A model generated the notes under the pieces. The model was not told where the DNA came from, did no database searches, and worked only from the letters and a program-made list of their open reading frames with translations. Position numbers and translations under genes: made by a program. This document shows positions 36,289-45,831 of a stretch of DNA of 64,000 bases, one piece after another (within the stretch, counting starts at the first letter, position 1; each line of letters starts with the position of its first letter). This DNA comes from Flavobacterium pisciphilum (GTDB taxonomy: Bacteria; Bacteroidota; Bacteroidia; Flavobacteriales; Flavobacteriaceae). Location of the stretch: positions 3,348,001-3,412,000 of the forward strand of contig NZ_JAJJMO010000001.1 in NCBI RefSeq assembly GCF_020905345.1. Reading direction: 5' to 3'.

Positions 36289-38292
36289 ATGAAATTAAAG
36301 ATTTTAACTTTTTTACTATTTCCACTTATTGGTTTATGCCAACAAAACAATTCGGTTGCAACTGATTCTGTAAAAAATGCCAATATGTTTATGTTAGGTG
36401 AGGTTGTTATAATAAACAACAAAACTAAAGATACGTTAAACAGAGTGACGACCAAAAAAATGGAATCACAAAATAAAATGAATGTTTCTCAAGCCTTAAA
36501 TATGCTTCCGGGAGTAAGTTTAACCACTTCGGGACCTAGAAATGAATCTATGGTTTCGATTCGAGGATTTGATTTAAGACAAGTTCCTGTATATATGGAC
36601 GGAATTCCGGTTTATGTTCCTTATGATGGTTATGTTGATCTGGCTCGATTTACCACTTTTGATTTGGCAGCAATAGATGTTTCAAAAGGATTTTCATCAG
36701 TACTTTATGGTCCGAATTCGCTCGGAGGTGCTATTAATCTTATCTCGAGGAAACCTTCTAAAATATTAGAATATGATGGGTCGTTTGGGATGATTAATTC
36801 AAATGGGTATAAAGGGAATATTAACCTAGGGTCTAATTTTGGTAAGTTCTATGTTCAGGGTGGTTATTCTTATTTACACCGCGATTCATTTAGGATGTCT
36901 TCTAATTATGTTTCTTCAAAAAATGAAGATGGGGGAAAAAGAGACAATTCCTATCAGACTGACCAGAAAATTAGTTTTAAAGTAGGGTGGACTCCCACTG
37001 AAAAAAGTGAGTATGCAATAGGGTATATTAATCAGAAAGGCGAGAAAGGAAGTCCTGTTTATACAGGGAATGATATTCTTAATGCACTTTATGCAAAGCC
37101 TCGTTATTGGCAATGGCCAAATTGGGATAAGGAGAGTTATTATTTTATTTCCAATTCAAAATTTGATGACAAGAACGGTTTTAAAGCAAGAGTATATTAC
37201 GATAGATTTAAAAACAAGTTAGATAGTTACGATGATAACTCCTATTCTGCCCAAACCAAACCATATGCATTTCAGAGTAATTATAATGACTATACTTATG
37301 GAGGGAATTTGGAATACCACACCCAGATAATTCCGAAAAATGATTTCAAAATTGCATTTCATTTTAAAGAAGATGTACATAGAGAGAATAACCTTGGAGA
37401 ACCAGTGCGTAATTTTACAGACAATACAATCTTGATTGGAATTGAAGATGTTTATAAAATTTCAAATAAACTAACATTAGTTCCAGGTGTGAGCTACAAT
37501 ATCAGAAAAAATAAAGAAGCAGAAGATTATAATAGTACAACAAAAGTAATTTCAGATTATCCAACAGCTGAAGCCAGTGATGCTTTCAATGCGCAAATAG
37601 GTGTTTTTTATATGCTAAATGAAAATCAAAAACTAGGAGCTACGGTTTCTCAGAAAACACGGTTTGCAACAATCAAAGACCGTTATTCATACCGAATGGG
37701 AACAGCAATTCCCAACCCAGATTTAAAGCCTGAAAAAGTAGTGAATTATGAAATAAATTATACAACAAACCTTTTTAGTAAAATAACATTTCAAACTGCT
37801 TTATTTTATAGCAATCTTACCGATGCAATTTTAAATGTGAGTAATGTTGCCCCAGGAAAATCGCAAATGCAAAACTTTGGTAAAGCTGAATATATGGGAG
37901 TAGAAGCACAAGTGAATTATTCGATCCTGCAAAATTTATCTTTGAATGTTAATTATACTTACATTGAAAGGAATAATTTAACTGATCCAACGATTCACTT
38001 TACTGATGTGCCAAACACAAAAGTGATGGGTATATTAGAATATCAGCCTATTAAATTATTGAAGTTAATCGTGAACTCTGAGTTTAACTCCTCTAGAATT
38101 AGTACTAGTTACGGTACGAGAGTTTCAGATTATACGCTTTTAAATATGTATGGTTCAGGTAAAATCGCTAAAAACTTTAGTATTGATGCTGGAGTAAATA
38201 ATATATTCGATAAAAATTACAGTCTTGTAGAAGGATATCCTGAGGAGGGGCGTAATTTTTTTGTAACACTACGTTTTTTTAACTCTAAATAA
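36289..38292 (+). CDS. TonB-dependent outer-membrane receptor
   Basis: The 667-residue precursor has a signal peptide (residues 1-18, PLIGLCQQ), a plug domain (NVSQALNMLPGVSL, SIRGFDLRQVPVYMDGIPVYVP, YGPNSLGGAINLISRKP; about residues 50-150) and a barrel ending with the aromatic-rich strand NFFVTLRFF. It lacks the N-terminal carboxypeptidase-like domain of SusC proteins, so it resembles siderophore or metal receptors. Between a ModE-like regulator and a molybdopterin-fold lipoprotein, its ligand may be molybdate, tungstate or a carrier of them; that is inference. Confidence 0.92.
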   Translation: MKLKILTFLLFPLIGLCQQNNSVATDSVKNANMFMLGEVVIINNKTKDTLNRVTTKKMESQNKMNVSQALNMLPGVSLTTSGPRNESMVSIRGFDLRQVPVYMDGIPVYVPYDGYVDLARFTTFDLAAIDVSKGFSSVLYGPNSLGGAINLISRKPSKILEYDGSFGMINSNGYKGNINLGSNFGKFYVQGGYSYLHRDSFRMSSNYVSSKNEDGGKRDNSYQTDQKISFKVGWTPTEKSEYAIGYINQKGEKGSPVYTGNDILNALYAKPRYWQWPNWDKESYYFISNSKFDDKNGFKARVYYDRFKNKLDSYDDNSYSAQTKPYAFQSNYNDYTYGGNLEYHTQIIPKNDFKIAFHFKEDVHRENNLGEPVRNFTDNTILIGIEDVYKISNKLTLVPGVSYNIRKNKEAEDYNSTTKVISDYPTAEASDAFNAQIGVFYMLNENQKLGATVSQKTRFATIKDRYSYRMGTAIPNPDLKPEKVVNYEINYTTNLFSKITFQTALFYSNLTDAILNVSNVAPGKSQMQNFGKAEYMGVEAQVNYSILQNLSLNVNYTYIERNNLTDPTIHFTDVPNTKVMGILEYQPIKLLKLIVNSEFNSSRISTSYGTRVSDYTLLNMYGSGKIAKNFSIDAGVNNIFDKNYSLVEGYPEEGRNFFVTLRFFNSK

Positions 38293-38314
38293 TTATAAAA
38301 TAAATCAAATTCAT

Positions 38315-38908
38315 ATGAAAGTACAAACTTACATTCTAGTTCTTTTTATTGCATTAACATGCAGTATGTGTAATACTTCTAAAAAAGAAGATGTTGTTGC
38401 TACGGAAAAAAACACTGCAATGGGAAAAGAAAGTTGTAGTTCGCCATTAACAGTTGCTGATAGTTTAAAATTGGTTAATCATCAGATTGAAGTAAAAGGG
38501 GAAGTTGAGTTTCCATTACAATTAATTGTAGATTCATTGCGTAAAATGAAAGTAGCGACAATATCTGATTTTAAAGTGATCTGTCAGAGTGGAGGAGTTA
38601 AGAAAGATGACAAAACAGCTAAAGGAGTATTGCTAAAAGATATTTTGGAGAAGGCTAAAATCAAACAAAGCGGACATAAAGACCGTAACTTTTATATCGT
38701 AGCTAGAGCTTCAGATGGTTATATGGCTACATTTTCATGGGCAGAAATTTTCAATAATCCAACGGGAGAAAATGTCTATGTTCTTTTTGAAGAAAACGGA
38801 AAACCTGTAAGAAATGGAGAGATGATTATAATTTGTAAAAATGATATTAAAACAGGTCCACGTCATGTGTCTTGGCTTAAAAGCATTGAAGTTTATAAAG
38901 TAAAATAG
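38315..38908 (+). CDS. Molybdopterin-oxidoreductase (sulfite-oxidase fold) lipoprotein
   Basis: The 197-residue precursor has a lipoprotein-like signal (Cys16 or Cys19 in LTCSMC) and a domain of the oxidoreductase molybdopterin-binding (SUOX-fold) type: IEVKGEVEFPLQL, DFKVICQSGG with Cys90 at the place of the molybdenum-ligating Cys, KGVLLKDILEKAKI, YIVARASDGYMATFSWAEIFN and the final RHVSWLKSIEVYKV. It is shorter than SUOX enzymes and lacks the Arg-rich pterin-binding parts, so it may not hold cofactor. It lies 22 bases after the TonB receptor gene and is probably co-transcribed. Confidence 0.8.
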   Translation: MKVQTYILVLFIALTCSMCNTSKKEDVVATEKNTAMGKESCSSPLTVADSLKLVNHQIEVKGEVEFPLQLIVDSLRKMKVATISDFKVICQSGGVKKDDKTAKGVLLKDILEKAKIKQSGHKDRNFYIVARASDGYMATFSWAEIFNNPTGENVYVLFEENGKPVRNGEMIIICKNDIKTGPRHVSWLKSIEVYKVK

Positions 38909-39075
38909 TTTTTTTCAAGGTTTAAAGCAGTAAAGCGACATAGATTCAAAGCTTCAGACACAATAATAATACGTTCGCAAATTTGTATTTATTGTACGAA
39001 AGTTAAAACTTTGGTCGTTATTAACTTTAAATAATGAAATTCTTTATTATTTTTACCACATAATTTAAGCAAACT

Positions 39076-39951
39076 ATGAGTTCTAACTTTGATAAATTTC
39101 AAAAACGCAGGTTAATTTCCTCTTATTTTTCGGTTGTATTAAGTGTATTTCTGGTTTTATTCCTTTTGGGAGTACTAGGATTATTTATTATTAATTCTAA
39201 AAAACTAGCGGATGACTTTAAAGAAAAAATCGCGATGACGGTTTTCTTTAAGAACGAGGCTAATGATAGTATCATAAAAGCATTCAATGCCGAATTAAAA
39301 AGAGCTCCTTTTGCAAGATCATTTGTTTATGTAACTAAAGAAGAGGCAGCTAAACAACATACTGATATTATTGGTGAAGATTTCTTAACATTTTTAGGAG
39401 AAAATCCATTATTGAATTCATACGATATTCACTTAAAAGCAGACTATGTAGTTAAAGATAGTATTGCTAAAATAGAAGGTCGCTTACGTAAAAATGTTAT
39501 GATTTCGGATATTGTTTATGATAAACAATTGGTGAATTTGGTGAATGATAACATCAAGAAAGTAAGTATGTGGATTTTAATTGTGAGCGGGTTTTTGACT
39601 GTAATTGCGGTACTACTTATTAATAGTTCATTACGTTTATCAATACATTCAAATCGATTTATCATTAAAACAATGCAAATGGTTGGTGCTACAAAATCGT
39701 TTATTCGTAAACCATTTGTAATGCGAAGTATAAAATTAGGACTAATTGGTGCTGGTTTGGCAATTGTTGCTTTAGTTGGACTTTTGATTTACGTAGATAC
39801 GAACTTCCCGGGACTTGGAATACTGGAAGATAAAGCACTTATCGGACTTGTTTTATTGACAGTTCTAGGAATCGGAATTTTAATAACTTGGTTAAGTACA
39901 CACTTTGCAACCCAACGATTCTTGAATTTAAGAACTGACGATTTATATTAA
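39076..39951 (+). CDS. ftsX: Cell division protein FtsX
   Basis: The 291-residue protein has four membrane helices in FtsX order: one near residues 20-42, an external loop of about 120 residues (with YVTKEEAAKQH and the PLLNSYDIHLKADYV segment), then three C-terminal helices near 170-190, 215-240 and 255-275. FtsX pairs with the ATPase FtsE to activate peptidoglycan hydrolases at division; ftsE is not adjacent. It opens a run with DUF3098, uppP and truB that is typical of Bacteroidota. Confidence 0.93.
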   Translation: MSSNFDKFQKRRLISSYFSVVLSVFLVLFLLGVLGLFIINSKKLADDFKEKIAMTVFFKNEANDSIIKAFNAELKRAPFARSFVYVTKEEAAKQHTDIIGEDFLTFLGENPLLNSYDIHLKADYVVKDSIAKIEGRLRKNVMISDIVYDKQLVNLVNDNIKKVSMWILIVSGFLTVIAVLLINSSLRLSIHSNRFIIKTMQMVGATKSFIRKPFVMRSIKLGLIGAGLAIVALVGLLIYVDTNFPGLGILEDKALIGLVLLTVLGIGILITWLSTHFATQRFLNLRTDDLY

Positions 39952-40001
39952 TAAAACACTGATTTGCCTTTGATCTTGTTCAAGGTGACAAAAAAATAAA
40001 A

Positions 40002-40250
40002 ATGAAAAATAAAGAAGAACAAAATAAAAAGGAATTTCTTTTTGATAAAGTAAATTATAAAATTTTATTGATTGGAATTGGTGTAATTGCATTAGGTTTT
40101 ATCCTGATGGCAGGTGGTGGAAGTAATGATCCAAATGTTTTTAATGAAGCTATCTTTAATTTTAGACGTATTCGTTTGGCCCCAACTACTGTTTTAATAG
40201 GTTTTGGAATTACAATTTATGCTATTCTTAAAAATCCTAAAAAAGCATAA
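40002..40250 (+). CDS. DUF3098 family membrane protein
   Basis: The 82-residue protein has a charged start (KNKEEQNKKEFLF), two membrane helices (about 22-42 and 57-75) separated by GGGSNDPNVFNEAIFNFRRI, and a short basic end. This is the DUF3098 family, nearly always found between ftsX and uppP in Bacteroidota. Its role is unknown; the neighbourhood points to the cell envelope. The uppP ATG follows directly after its stop. Confidence 0.9.
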   Translation: MKNKEEQNKKEFLFDKVNYKILLIGIGVIALGFILMAGGGSNDPNVFNEAIFNFRRIRLAPTTVLIGFGITIYAILKNPKKA

Positions 40251-41048
40251 ATGAATACTTTACAAGCTATTGTTTTAGCCATTATTGAAGGAATTACAGA
40301 ATTTTTACCTGTTTCTTCAACTGGCCACATGATTATTGCCTCATCTTTTTTTGGAATTGCCCATGATGATTTTACAAAACTATTTACAATTGTAATTCAG
40401 CTAGGAGCTATTCTTTCGGTAGTAGTTTTGTACTTCAAACGTTTTTTTCAAACACTTGATTTTTATTTTAAATTATTGGTTGCCTTTATACCAGCTGTTG
40501 TTTTAGGATTATTATTAAGTGATTTTATAGATGGTTTATTAGAAAATCCAGTAACAGTTGCAATTTCACTTTTAATAGGAGGACTTATTTTATTAAAGGT
40601 TGATGAATGGTTTAATAAACCAAATACAGCTGAAACTTCACAAGAAATAAGTTATTTGCAAGCTTTTAAAATTGGATTGTTCCAGTGTTTGGCAATGATT
40701 CCAGGAGTTTCAAGAAGTGGTGCAAGTATAGTAGGAGGAATGTCGCAAAAATTGTCAAGAACAACAGCTGCAGAGTTTTCATTCTTTCTAGCAGTTCCGA
40801 CCATGTTTGGAGCTACTGCAAAAAAATGTTACGATTATTATAAAGCTGGATTTGAATTATCACATGATCAGGTTAATTTATTGATTATAGGTAATATTGT
40901 TGCTTTTATAGTAGCACTTTTGGCAATTAAAACCTTTATAGGATTTTTGACTAAAAACGGATTCAAAGTATTTGGATACTACCGTATTATTGCAGGAATT
41001 GTATTGTTGTTAATACATTTCTTTATTCATCCGCTTACCATTATATAA
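40251..41048 (+). CDS. uppP: Undecaprenyl-diphosphate phosphatase
   Basis: The 265-residue polytopic protein has both BacA/UppP signatures: [15 protein letters not shown] (residues 13-27) and [13 protein letters not shown] (about 148-160, catalytic Ser/Arg). It recycles undecaprenyl diphosphate to the monophosphate carrier for peptidoglycan and glycan synthesis, and confers bacitracin tolerance. Its stop shares one base with the truB start. Confidence 0.95.
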   Translation: MNTLQAIVLAIIEGITEFLPVSSTGHMIIASSFFGIAHDDFTKLFTIVIQLGAILSVVVLYFKRFFQTLDFYFKLLVAFIPAVVLGLLLSDFIDGLLENPVTVAISLLIGGLILLKVDEWFNKPNTAETSQEISYLQAFKIGLFQCLAMIPGVSRSGASIVGGMSQKLSRTTAAEFSFFLAVPTMFGATAKKCYDYYKAGFELSHDQVNLLIIGNIVAFIVALLAIKTFIGFLTKNGFKVFGYYRIIAGIVLLLIHFFIHPLTII

Positions 41049-41737
41049 TGATTACTCCCGAAGATTTTTTAAACGGACAAATTTTACTGATAGATAAGCC
41101 TTTAAATTGGAGTTCTTTTCAAGCAGTGAATAAATTAAAATACGCATTAATAAATAAAGTTGGACTTCCTAAGAAATTCAAAATTGGTCATGCAGGAACG
41201 TTAGATCCTTTGGCAACTGGATTATTGCTTATTTGTACTGGGAAGTTTACCAAAAGAATTGCAGAGTTACAAGGTCAGGCCAAAGAGTACACTGGTACTT
41301 TCTTTATTGGAGCTACGACACCTTCTTATGATTTAGAAACCGAAATAGATCAAACTTTTCCAACAGAACATATCGATGAGGTATTGATTCATGAAACGGT
41401 AAAGCAATTTTTGGGCGAAATAGATCAAAAACCACCAATATATTCGGCTATTAAAAAAGATGGAGTTCGTTTGTATGAGCATGCTCGTGCAGGAGAAACC
41501 GTTGAAATTGCAAGTCGAAAAACTACAATTCACGAATTTGAAATTACAAGAATTGCACTTCCAGAAATCGACTTTAGAGTGGTTTGTAGTAAAGGAACTT
41601 ATATTCGCTCACTTGCCTTTGATTTTGGAAAAGCAATGAATTCAGGCTCGCATTTAACAGCTTTACGAAGAACCAAAATTGGAGACTACGATGTAAAGAA
41701 TGCTACTGATGTTACTTTGTTTGAAGAGAGTTTATAA
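41048..41737 (+). CDS. truB: tRNA pseudouridine(55) synthase
   Basis: The 229-residue protein has the TruB catalytic motif GHAGTLDPLATGLL (catalytic Asp in TLDP), the KEYTGTFFIGATTPSYDLE segment, KPPIYSAIKKDGVRLYEHAR and CSKGTYIRSLAFDFG. It makes pseudouridine 55 in the T loop of tRNAs. It lacks the C-terminal PUA domain, as is common in this phylum. It ends the ftsX-DUF3098-uppP-truB run. Confidence 0.95.
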   Translation: MITPEDFLNGQILLIDKPLNWSSFQAVNKLKYALINKVGLPKKFKIGHAGTLDPLATGLLLICTGKFTKRIAELQGQAKEYTGTFFIGATTPSYDLETEIDQTFPTEHIDEVLIHETVKQFLGEIDQKPPIYSAIKKDGVRLYEHARAGETVEIASRKTTIHEFEITRIALPEIDFRVVCSKGTYIRSLAFDFGKAMNSGSHLTALRRTKIGDYDVKNATDVTLFEESL

Positions 41738-41846
41738 AGACTTTTATTTTGAATAGCAGCTTCTAGATATATCTATGAGATTGTTTTAAGATTCTTGGTT
41801 TCGTTTTTTTTTTGTAATTTAGAATTATGCTTTGAAAACAAAAAAT

Positions 41847-43145
41847 ATGAAGAATCTATTTCAGATGGTTTTTTTGATATTGACAATGTCGTGTTATTGC
41901 CAAATTAAAAATCAAAAAATTGTATCTACTGATATTGATAATTTTTGGAATGCTTACGAGAAAATTATTTCTACAAACGATAGCGTAAAACAATATAATT
42001 TTTTGAAAGAATTATATATTGACAAAGGAACCCTAGGTTTAAAAAGTTTAATAGAAGTTCGAAATTATACTTCAAAAGATTTCATTAATGCTATAAATAA
42101 ATATCCTAAATTCTGGAATTCGTTAAAGTTAAACACTTTAAATTGCGAAAATCTTTATCCAGAAATTGAAGCTGATATTAATAAACTCAAAGAAGCTTAC
42201 TCTAGTTTAAAACCTGCAACTATTTATTTTTCTATTGGGGCATTTAGAACCAATGGTACTGTGCGAGAGGATCAGATTTTAATTGGAAGTGAGTTGAGCT
42301 TGGCAGATGAAACTACTATTATTGATGAATTACCTCAGTGGAGACAGTCTTTTTACAAAGAATATAATCCAAGAAAAAATATTGCGTTGCTATGTACGCA
42401 TGAGTATATACACACGCAACAAAAAGAATTAGTTGAAAAATTACTTTCAATGTGTTTGTACGAAGGTGTTGCTGAGTTTATTTCTTGCAAAGTAACGGGT
42501 AAGGAAACAAATACTCCAGCAATAGCATATGGGAAAAATAATCAAAACAAAGTAATAGAGCAATTTATTTCAGATTTATATATTGTAACTAATAATTATA
42601 ATTGGTTATGGGGTGAGAATAAAAACACTTTAAAAGTTAGGGATTTAGGGTATTATGTTGGTTATGAAATTTGCGAGCGTTACTACAATTTATCAAAAGA
42701 CAAAGTTAAGGCTATTAAGGATCTTATAGAGCTTGATTATAATGATGAAAAAGAAGTAGAACGAATCGTCGATGCGACAAAACTATTTCCAGAAAGATTA
42801 GAAAAATTAAAACGCAATTACGAAAAAATGCAACCAACAGTTGTAGCAATATCGCCCTTTAAGAACGGTAGTAAAAAAGTAAAATATGGATTAACTGAGA
42901 TTACAATCACTTTTTCAGAGTCATTAAACGGATATAATACAGGTTTAGATTTTGGGCCACTAGGTAAAGAGTTTTGCCCAAAAATAGAAGCTGAAAAAAC
43001 TTGGACGGAAGATTTTAAATCTTGGACTTTTAAAGTTGATTTAAAACCAAATCAAAAATACCAAATTTTAATTACAGATAGTTTTAGAAAGCAAAACGGA
43101 ATAAGATTAAAGCCGTATTTGATGGAGTTTCAAACTGGTGAATAA
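41847..43145 (+). CDS. Exported HExxH metallopeptidase-like protein with Big_5 domain
   Basis: From the ATG at 41847 the protein has 432 residues; a TTG five codons earlier is less likely. It starts with a signal peptide that may be lipidated (LILTMSCYC). The central domain has HEYIH (His185, Glu186, His189) and a downstream YEGVAEF that could supply the third zinc ligand, as in DUF2268/gluzincin-type proteases. The last 100 residues match a bacterial Ig-like Big_5 domain (VVAISPFKNGS, ITITFSESLNG, KYQILITDSFRKQNG). Substrate unknown. It is a single gene with a hairpin after it. Confidence 0.8.
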   Translation: MKNLFQMVFLILTMSCYCQIKNQKIVSTDIDNFWNAYEKIISTNDSVKQYNFLKELYIDKGTLGLKSLIEVRNYTSKDFINAINKYPKFWNSLKLNTLNCENLYPEIEADINKLKEAYSSLKPATIYFSIGAFRTNGTVREDQILIGSELSLADETTIIDELPQWRQSFYKEYNPRKNIALLCTHEYIHTQQKELVEKLLSMCLYEGVAEFISCKVTGKETNTPAIAYGKNNQNKVIEQFISDLYIVTNNYNWLWGENKNTLKVRDLGYYVGYEICERYYNLSKDKVKAIKDLIELDYNDEKEVERIVDATKLFPERLEKLKRNYEKMQPTVVAISPFKNGSKKVKYGLTEITITFSESLNGYNTGLDFGPLGKEFCPKIEAEKTWTEDFKSWTFKVDLKPNQKYQILITDSFRKQNGIRLKPYLMEFQTGE

Positions 43146-43519
43146 TCCATACCTTATAAAAACAACAAAGCACATTACAATAAAGATAATGTGCTAAGTC
43201 ATAATTTTAAAAGTATTGTTATTCATACTGTGCTTTTAGAAGTTAATAATGAGACATGTTTTTCCCTCCGAATAAAAATGTCGAAAAAAAATTGTAAAAC
43301 CTTTCAAATAACTTTTTCATAATAGGTTGTTTTTAAATTGTTAGACATTAAATAAACACTAATAAAAAAAGCAAATAATAGAAATGGGATTCTTGCTACA
43401 AGATACGATTTTTTTTATTAAAAACAAATAATTTTAAGCATTAGTTATTTGTTGTCAGTATGTTAGGTGTTTTTTGGTCTTGGAGGTTTATGTTGTAATG
43501 ATTAAAATTGTGATTGTAT
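43146..43519. other. 374-base gap between convergent genes
   Basis: It holds one hairpin (43169-43195) and otherwise AT-rich sequence with no gene or structured RNA that I can recognise. Confidence 0.6.
43169..43195. terminator. Hairpin after the HExxH protein gene
   Basis: AGCACATTA (43169-43177) pairs with TAATGTGCT (43187-43195) over a 9-base loop, 23 bases after the stop at 43145. No T run follows, so it is a weak terminator call. Confidence 0.5.
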
Positions 43520-44122
43520 TTAACGGTTTCCCATTATTTCCATGATCTCATTTTGAGTTGAAATTCCTTTATCGTGCAAGTACCACAATTGTAAATTTGT
43601 TTTGACAGTTTCATCAAATGCTCCAAACTCTTTTTTGTAGTTATTCACTAATTCGCTTGCACCTTTTGGGCGAGGCCCCCAATCAGCAAGAACTTCAAGT
43701 TTTTCTTTGTCAATTATAATTAACTTCGGAATTGCTTTTCCTCCATTTGTTAAAAACAAATTCATTAGATCTGGATTTTCATCACGAAGTACAATTTTTA
43801 GTTCGATTTTATCATTAGATGCTGCTGCCATTTTATAAATAATTGGTAATAATTGTGCAGCATCTCCGCACCAACCTTCAGAAATAACGAGCCAAATGTA
43901 GTCTCTATGAAGGTTTTGCAGCTTAGAAATTGTTGTTTCGGTAATTTTTATTGTTTTTTCTAACCGATTCATTCGAGTTTCGTTCAAACTACTATAATGT
44001 GTTAGATCTACAGACTGTTCGGATCCTGTTGATTTTCCTTCTGCCAATAAATCAGTAACTAGTTTTCGATATTCGATGTATGAATAGCTGTTGGACAGTG
44101 CATTGGTGATACTCTTTTGCAT
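43520..44122 (-). CDS. Thioredoxin-fold protein with a single active-site Cys
   Basis: The 200-residue protein has an N-terminal helical part (about residues 1-70), then a thioredoxin-like core: WLVISEGWCGDAAQLLP (Cys85), IELKIVLRDENPDLM and the cis-Pro loop KAIPKLIII. The usual CxxC reads CGDA, and Cys85 is the only cysteine in the protein, so disulfide exchange by the normal two-Cys mechanism is not possible. No signal peptide, so cytoplasmic. The family is common in Bacteroidota; its role is unknown. Confidence 0.88.
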   Translation of the reverse strand: MQKSITNALSNSYSYIEYRKLVTDLLAEGKSTGSEQSVDLTHYSSLNETRMNRLEKTIKITETTISKLQNLHRDYIWLVISEGWCGDAAQLLPIIYKMAAASNDKIELKIVLRDENPDLMNLFLTNGGKAIPKLIIIDKEKLEVLADWGPRPKGASELVNNYKKEFGAFDETVKTNLQLWYLHDKGISTQNEIMEIMGNR

Positions 44123-44289
44123 AAATTTATTTTTTTATGTGGAATACAAAATTACAGATTTAAAAGAAATGGATACTGATTTTTGTCATATTGCATCCTA
44201 AATGTATTATTTAAATCAAGCTTTTTAAGTAAAAGATAGAAGATAAATTAATTTTTTTAAAACACTATTTTTAAAAATCAGAATATGTC

Positions 44290-44297
44290 TATATTTG
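44290..44297 (+). promoter_or_regulatory. -7 promoter element of pyrH
   Basis: TATATTTG matches TAnnTTTG, 23 bases before the pyrH ATG. The expected -33 position holds only a T run. Confidence 0.5.
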
Positions 44298-44319
44298 CAC
44301 AAACCAACGCAACATAGAA

Positions 44320-45027
44320 ATGAAATACAAAAGAATTCTTCTTAAGTTAAGTGGAGAAGCTTTAATGGGAGATTTACAATACGGAATTGACCCAAAAAGA
44401 TTGGACGAATATGCTGAAGAAATTAAGCAAATTCATGCTAAGGGAGTAGAAATTGCCATTGTAATTGGAGGAGGAAATATTTTCAGAGGAGTTTCTGGGG
44501 TAAGTTCAGGAATGGATAGAGTACAAGGCGATTATATGGGAATGCTTGCTACCGTAATTAATGGAATGGCATTGCAAGGAGCTTTGGAGAATAAAGGAAT
44601 GTTAACACGTTTGCAAACGGCTCTAAAAATCGAATCAATTGCAGAACCTTATATTAAAAGAAGAGCAGTACGTCATCTTGAGAAAAACAGAATTGTGATT
44701 TTTGGGGCTGGTACAGGAAATCCATACTTTACAACAGATACTGCAGCAGTTTTAAGAGGTATTGAAATTAATGCAGATGTGATCTTAAAAGGAACACGCG
44801 TAGATGGTGTTTATGATTCTGATCCAGAAAAAAATGCAGCTGCTGTAAAATTTGACTTCATCTCTTTTGAAGATGTACTTAAAAAAGGATTAAATGTAAT
44901 GGACACTACTGCCTTTACATTAAGTCAGGAAAATAAATTACCAATCGTAGTTTTTGATATGAATAAAATCGGGAATTTATTGAGAATTTGCGAAGGTGAA
45001 AATATCGGAACTGTAGTAAATATATAG
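44320..45027 (+). CDS. pyrH: UMP kinase
   Basis: The 235-residue protein has the amino-acid-kinase fold of bacterial UMP kinases: [11 protein letters not shown] (residues 5-15), [45 protein letters not shown] and [13 protein letters not shown]. It phosphorylates UMP to UDP. It lies 133 bases before frr, the usual pyrH-frr pairing. Confidence 0.97.
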   Translation: MKYKRILLKLSGEALMGDLQYGIDPKRLDEYAEEIKQIHAKGVEIAIVIGGGNIFRGVSGVSSGMDRVQGDYMGMLATVINGMALQGALENKGMLTRLQTALKIESIAEPYIKRRAVRHLEKNRIVIFGAGTGNPYFTTDTAAVLRGIEINADVILKGTRVDGVYDSDPEKNAAAVKFDFISFEDVLKKGLNVMDTTAFTLSQENKLPIVVFDMNKIGNLLRICEGENIGTVVNI

Positions 45028-45160
45028 ATTGCTTGAATTAAGGATTTTAAGAAAGTAATAATCCTTAAAAGAAAGAATCTTTTTAAAAAATTAAAGTATA
45101 TTAGTTGTATTCATTTTTAGAAAATCAAACAATCTAAAAATTTAAAAATCTAGAAAAAAA

Positions 45161-45724
45161 ATGACTGAAGAAATCGAATTTATCTTAGATAGCACTAAAG
45201 AATCAATGGCAAATTCTATCGCGCATTTAGAAAAAGAATTTCTAAATATTCGTGCAGGAAAAGCATCTCCAGCAATGCTAGGAAGTGTTTTTGTAGATTA
45301 TTATGGTTCAGCAACACCATTATCACAAGTAGCAAAAATTAGTGTTCCTGATGCAAGAACAATTACTTTGCAACCTTTTGAAAAAAATATGTTGCAAGCA
45401 ATTGAAAAAGCAATTATGGTAGCCAACATTGGATTCAATCCAATGAATAATGGAGATGTGATTATTATAAGTGTTCCACCATTAACAGAAGAGCGTCGTA
45501 GAGATTTAGCTAAACAAGCAAAATCAGAAGCAGAAGATGCTAAAATTGGTGTGAGAAACGTTCGTAAAGACGCTAACACAGAAATTAAAAAATTAGAAAA
45601 AGAAGGAACTTCAGAAGATGTTTGCAAAAGCGCAGAAGAAGAAGTACAAAGCCTAACTAACAGTTATATTAAAAAAATTGATGAGTTATTAGCTAATAAA
45701 GAAGCTGAAATCATGAAGGTTTAA
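45161..45724 (+). CDS. frr: Ribosome recycling factor
   Basis: The 187-residue protein is typical RRF: IRAGKASPAML, VDYYGSATPLSQVAKISVPDARTI, PFEKNML, IGFNPMNNGDVIIISVPPLTEERRRDL and a long C-terminal helix. It splits post-termination ribosomes with EF-G. A strong terminator follows. Confidence 0.97.
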   Translation: MTEEIEFILDSTKESMANSIAHLEKEFLNIRAGKASPAMLGSVFVDYYGSATPLSQVAKISVPDARTITLQPFEKNMLQAIEKAIMVANIGFNPMNNGDVIIISVPPLTEERRRDLAKQAKSEAEDAKIGVRNVRKDANTEIKKLEKEGTSEDVCKSAEEEVQSLTNSYIKKIDELLANKEAEIMKV

Positions 45725-45742
45725 CCTTTTTATAATAATTAG

Positions 45743-45779
45743 AAAATCCGTCTTGTTAATTTTATACGAGACGGATTTT
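45743..45779 (+). terminator. Terminator of pyrH-frr
   Basis: AAAATCCGTCT (45743-45753) pairs with AGACGGATTTT (45769-45779), followed by more T. It begins 19 bases after the frr stop. Confidence 0.9.
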
Positions 45780-45831
45780 TTTATGCTTACTTTTGTGTTA
45801 GTAAAGCCTAATCTGTAATATTGTTTTCTGT

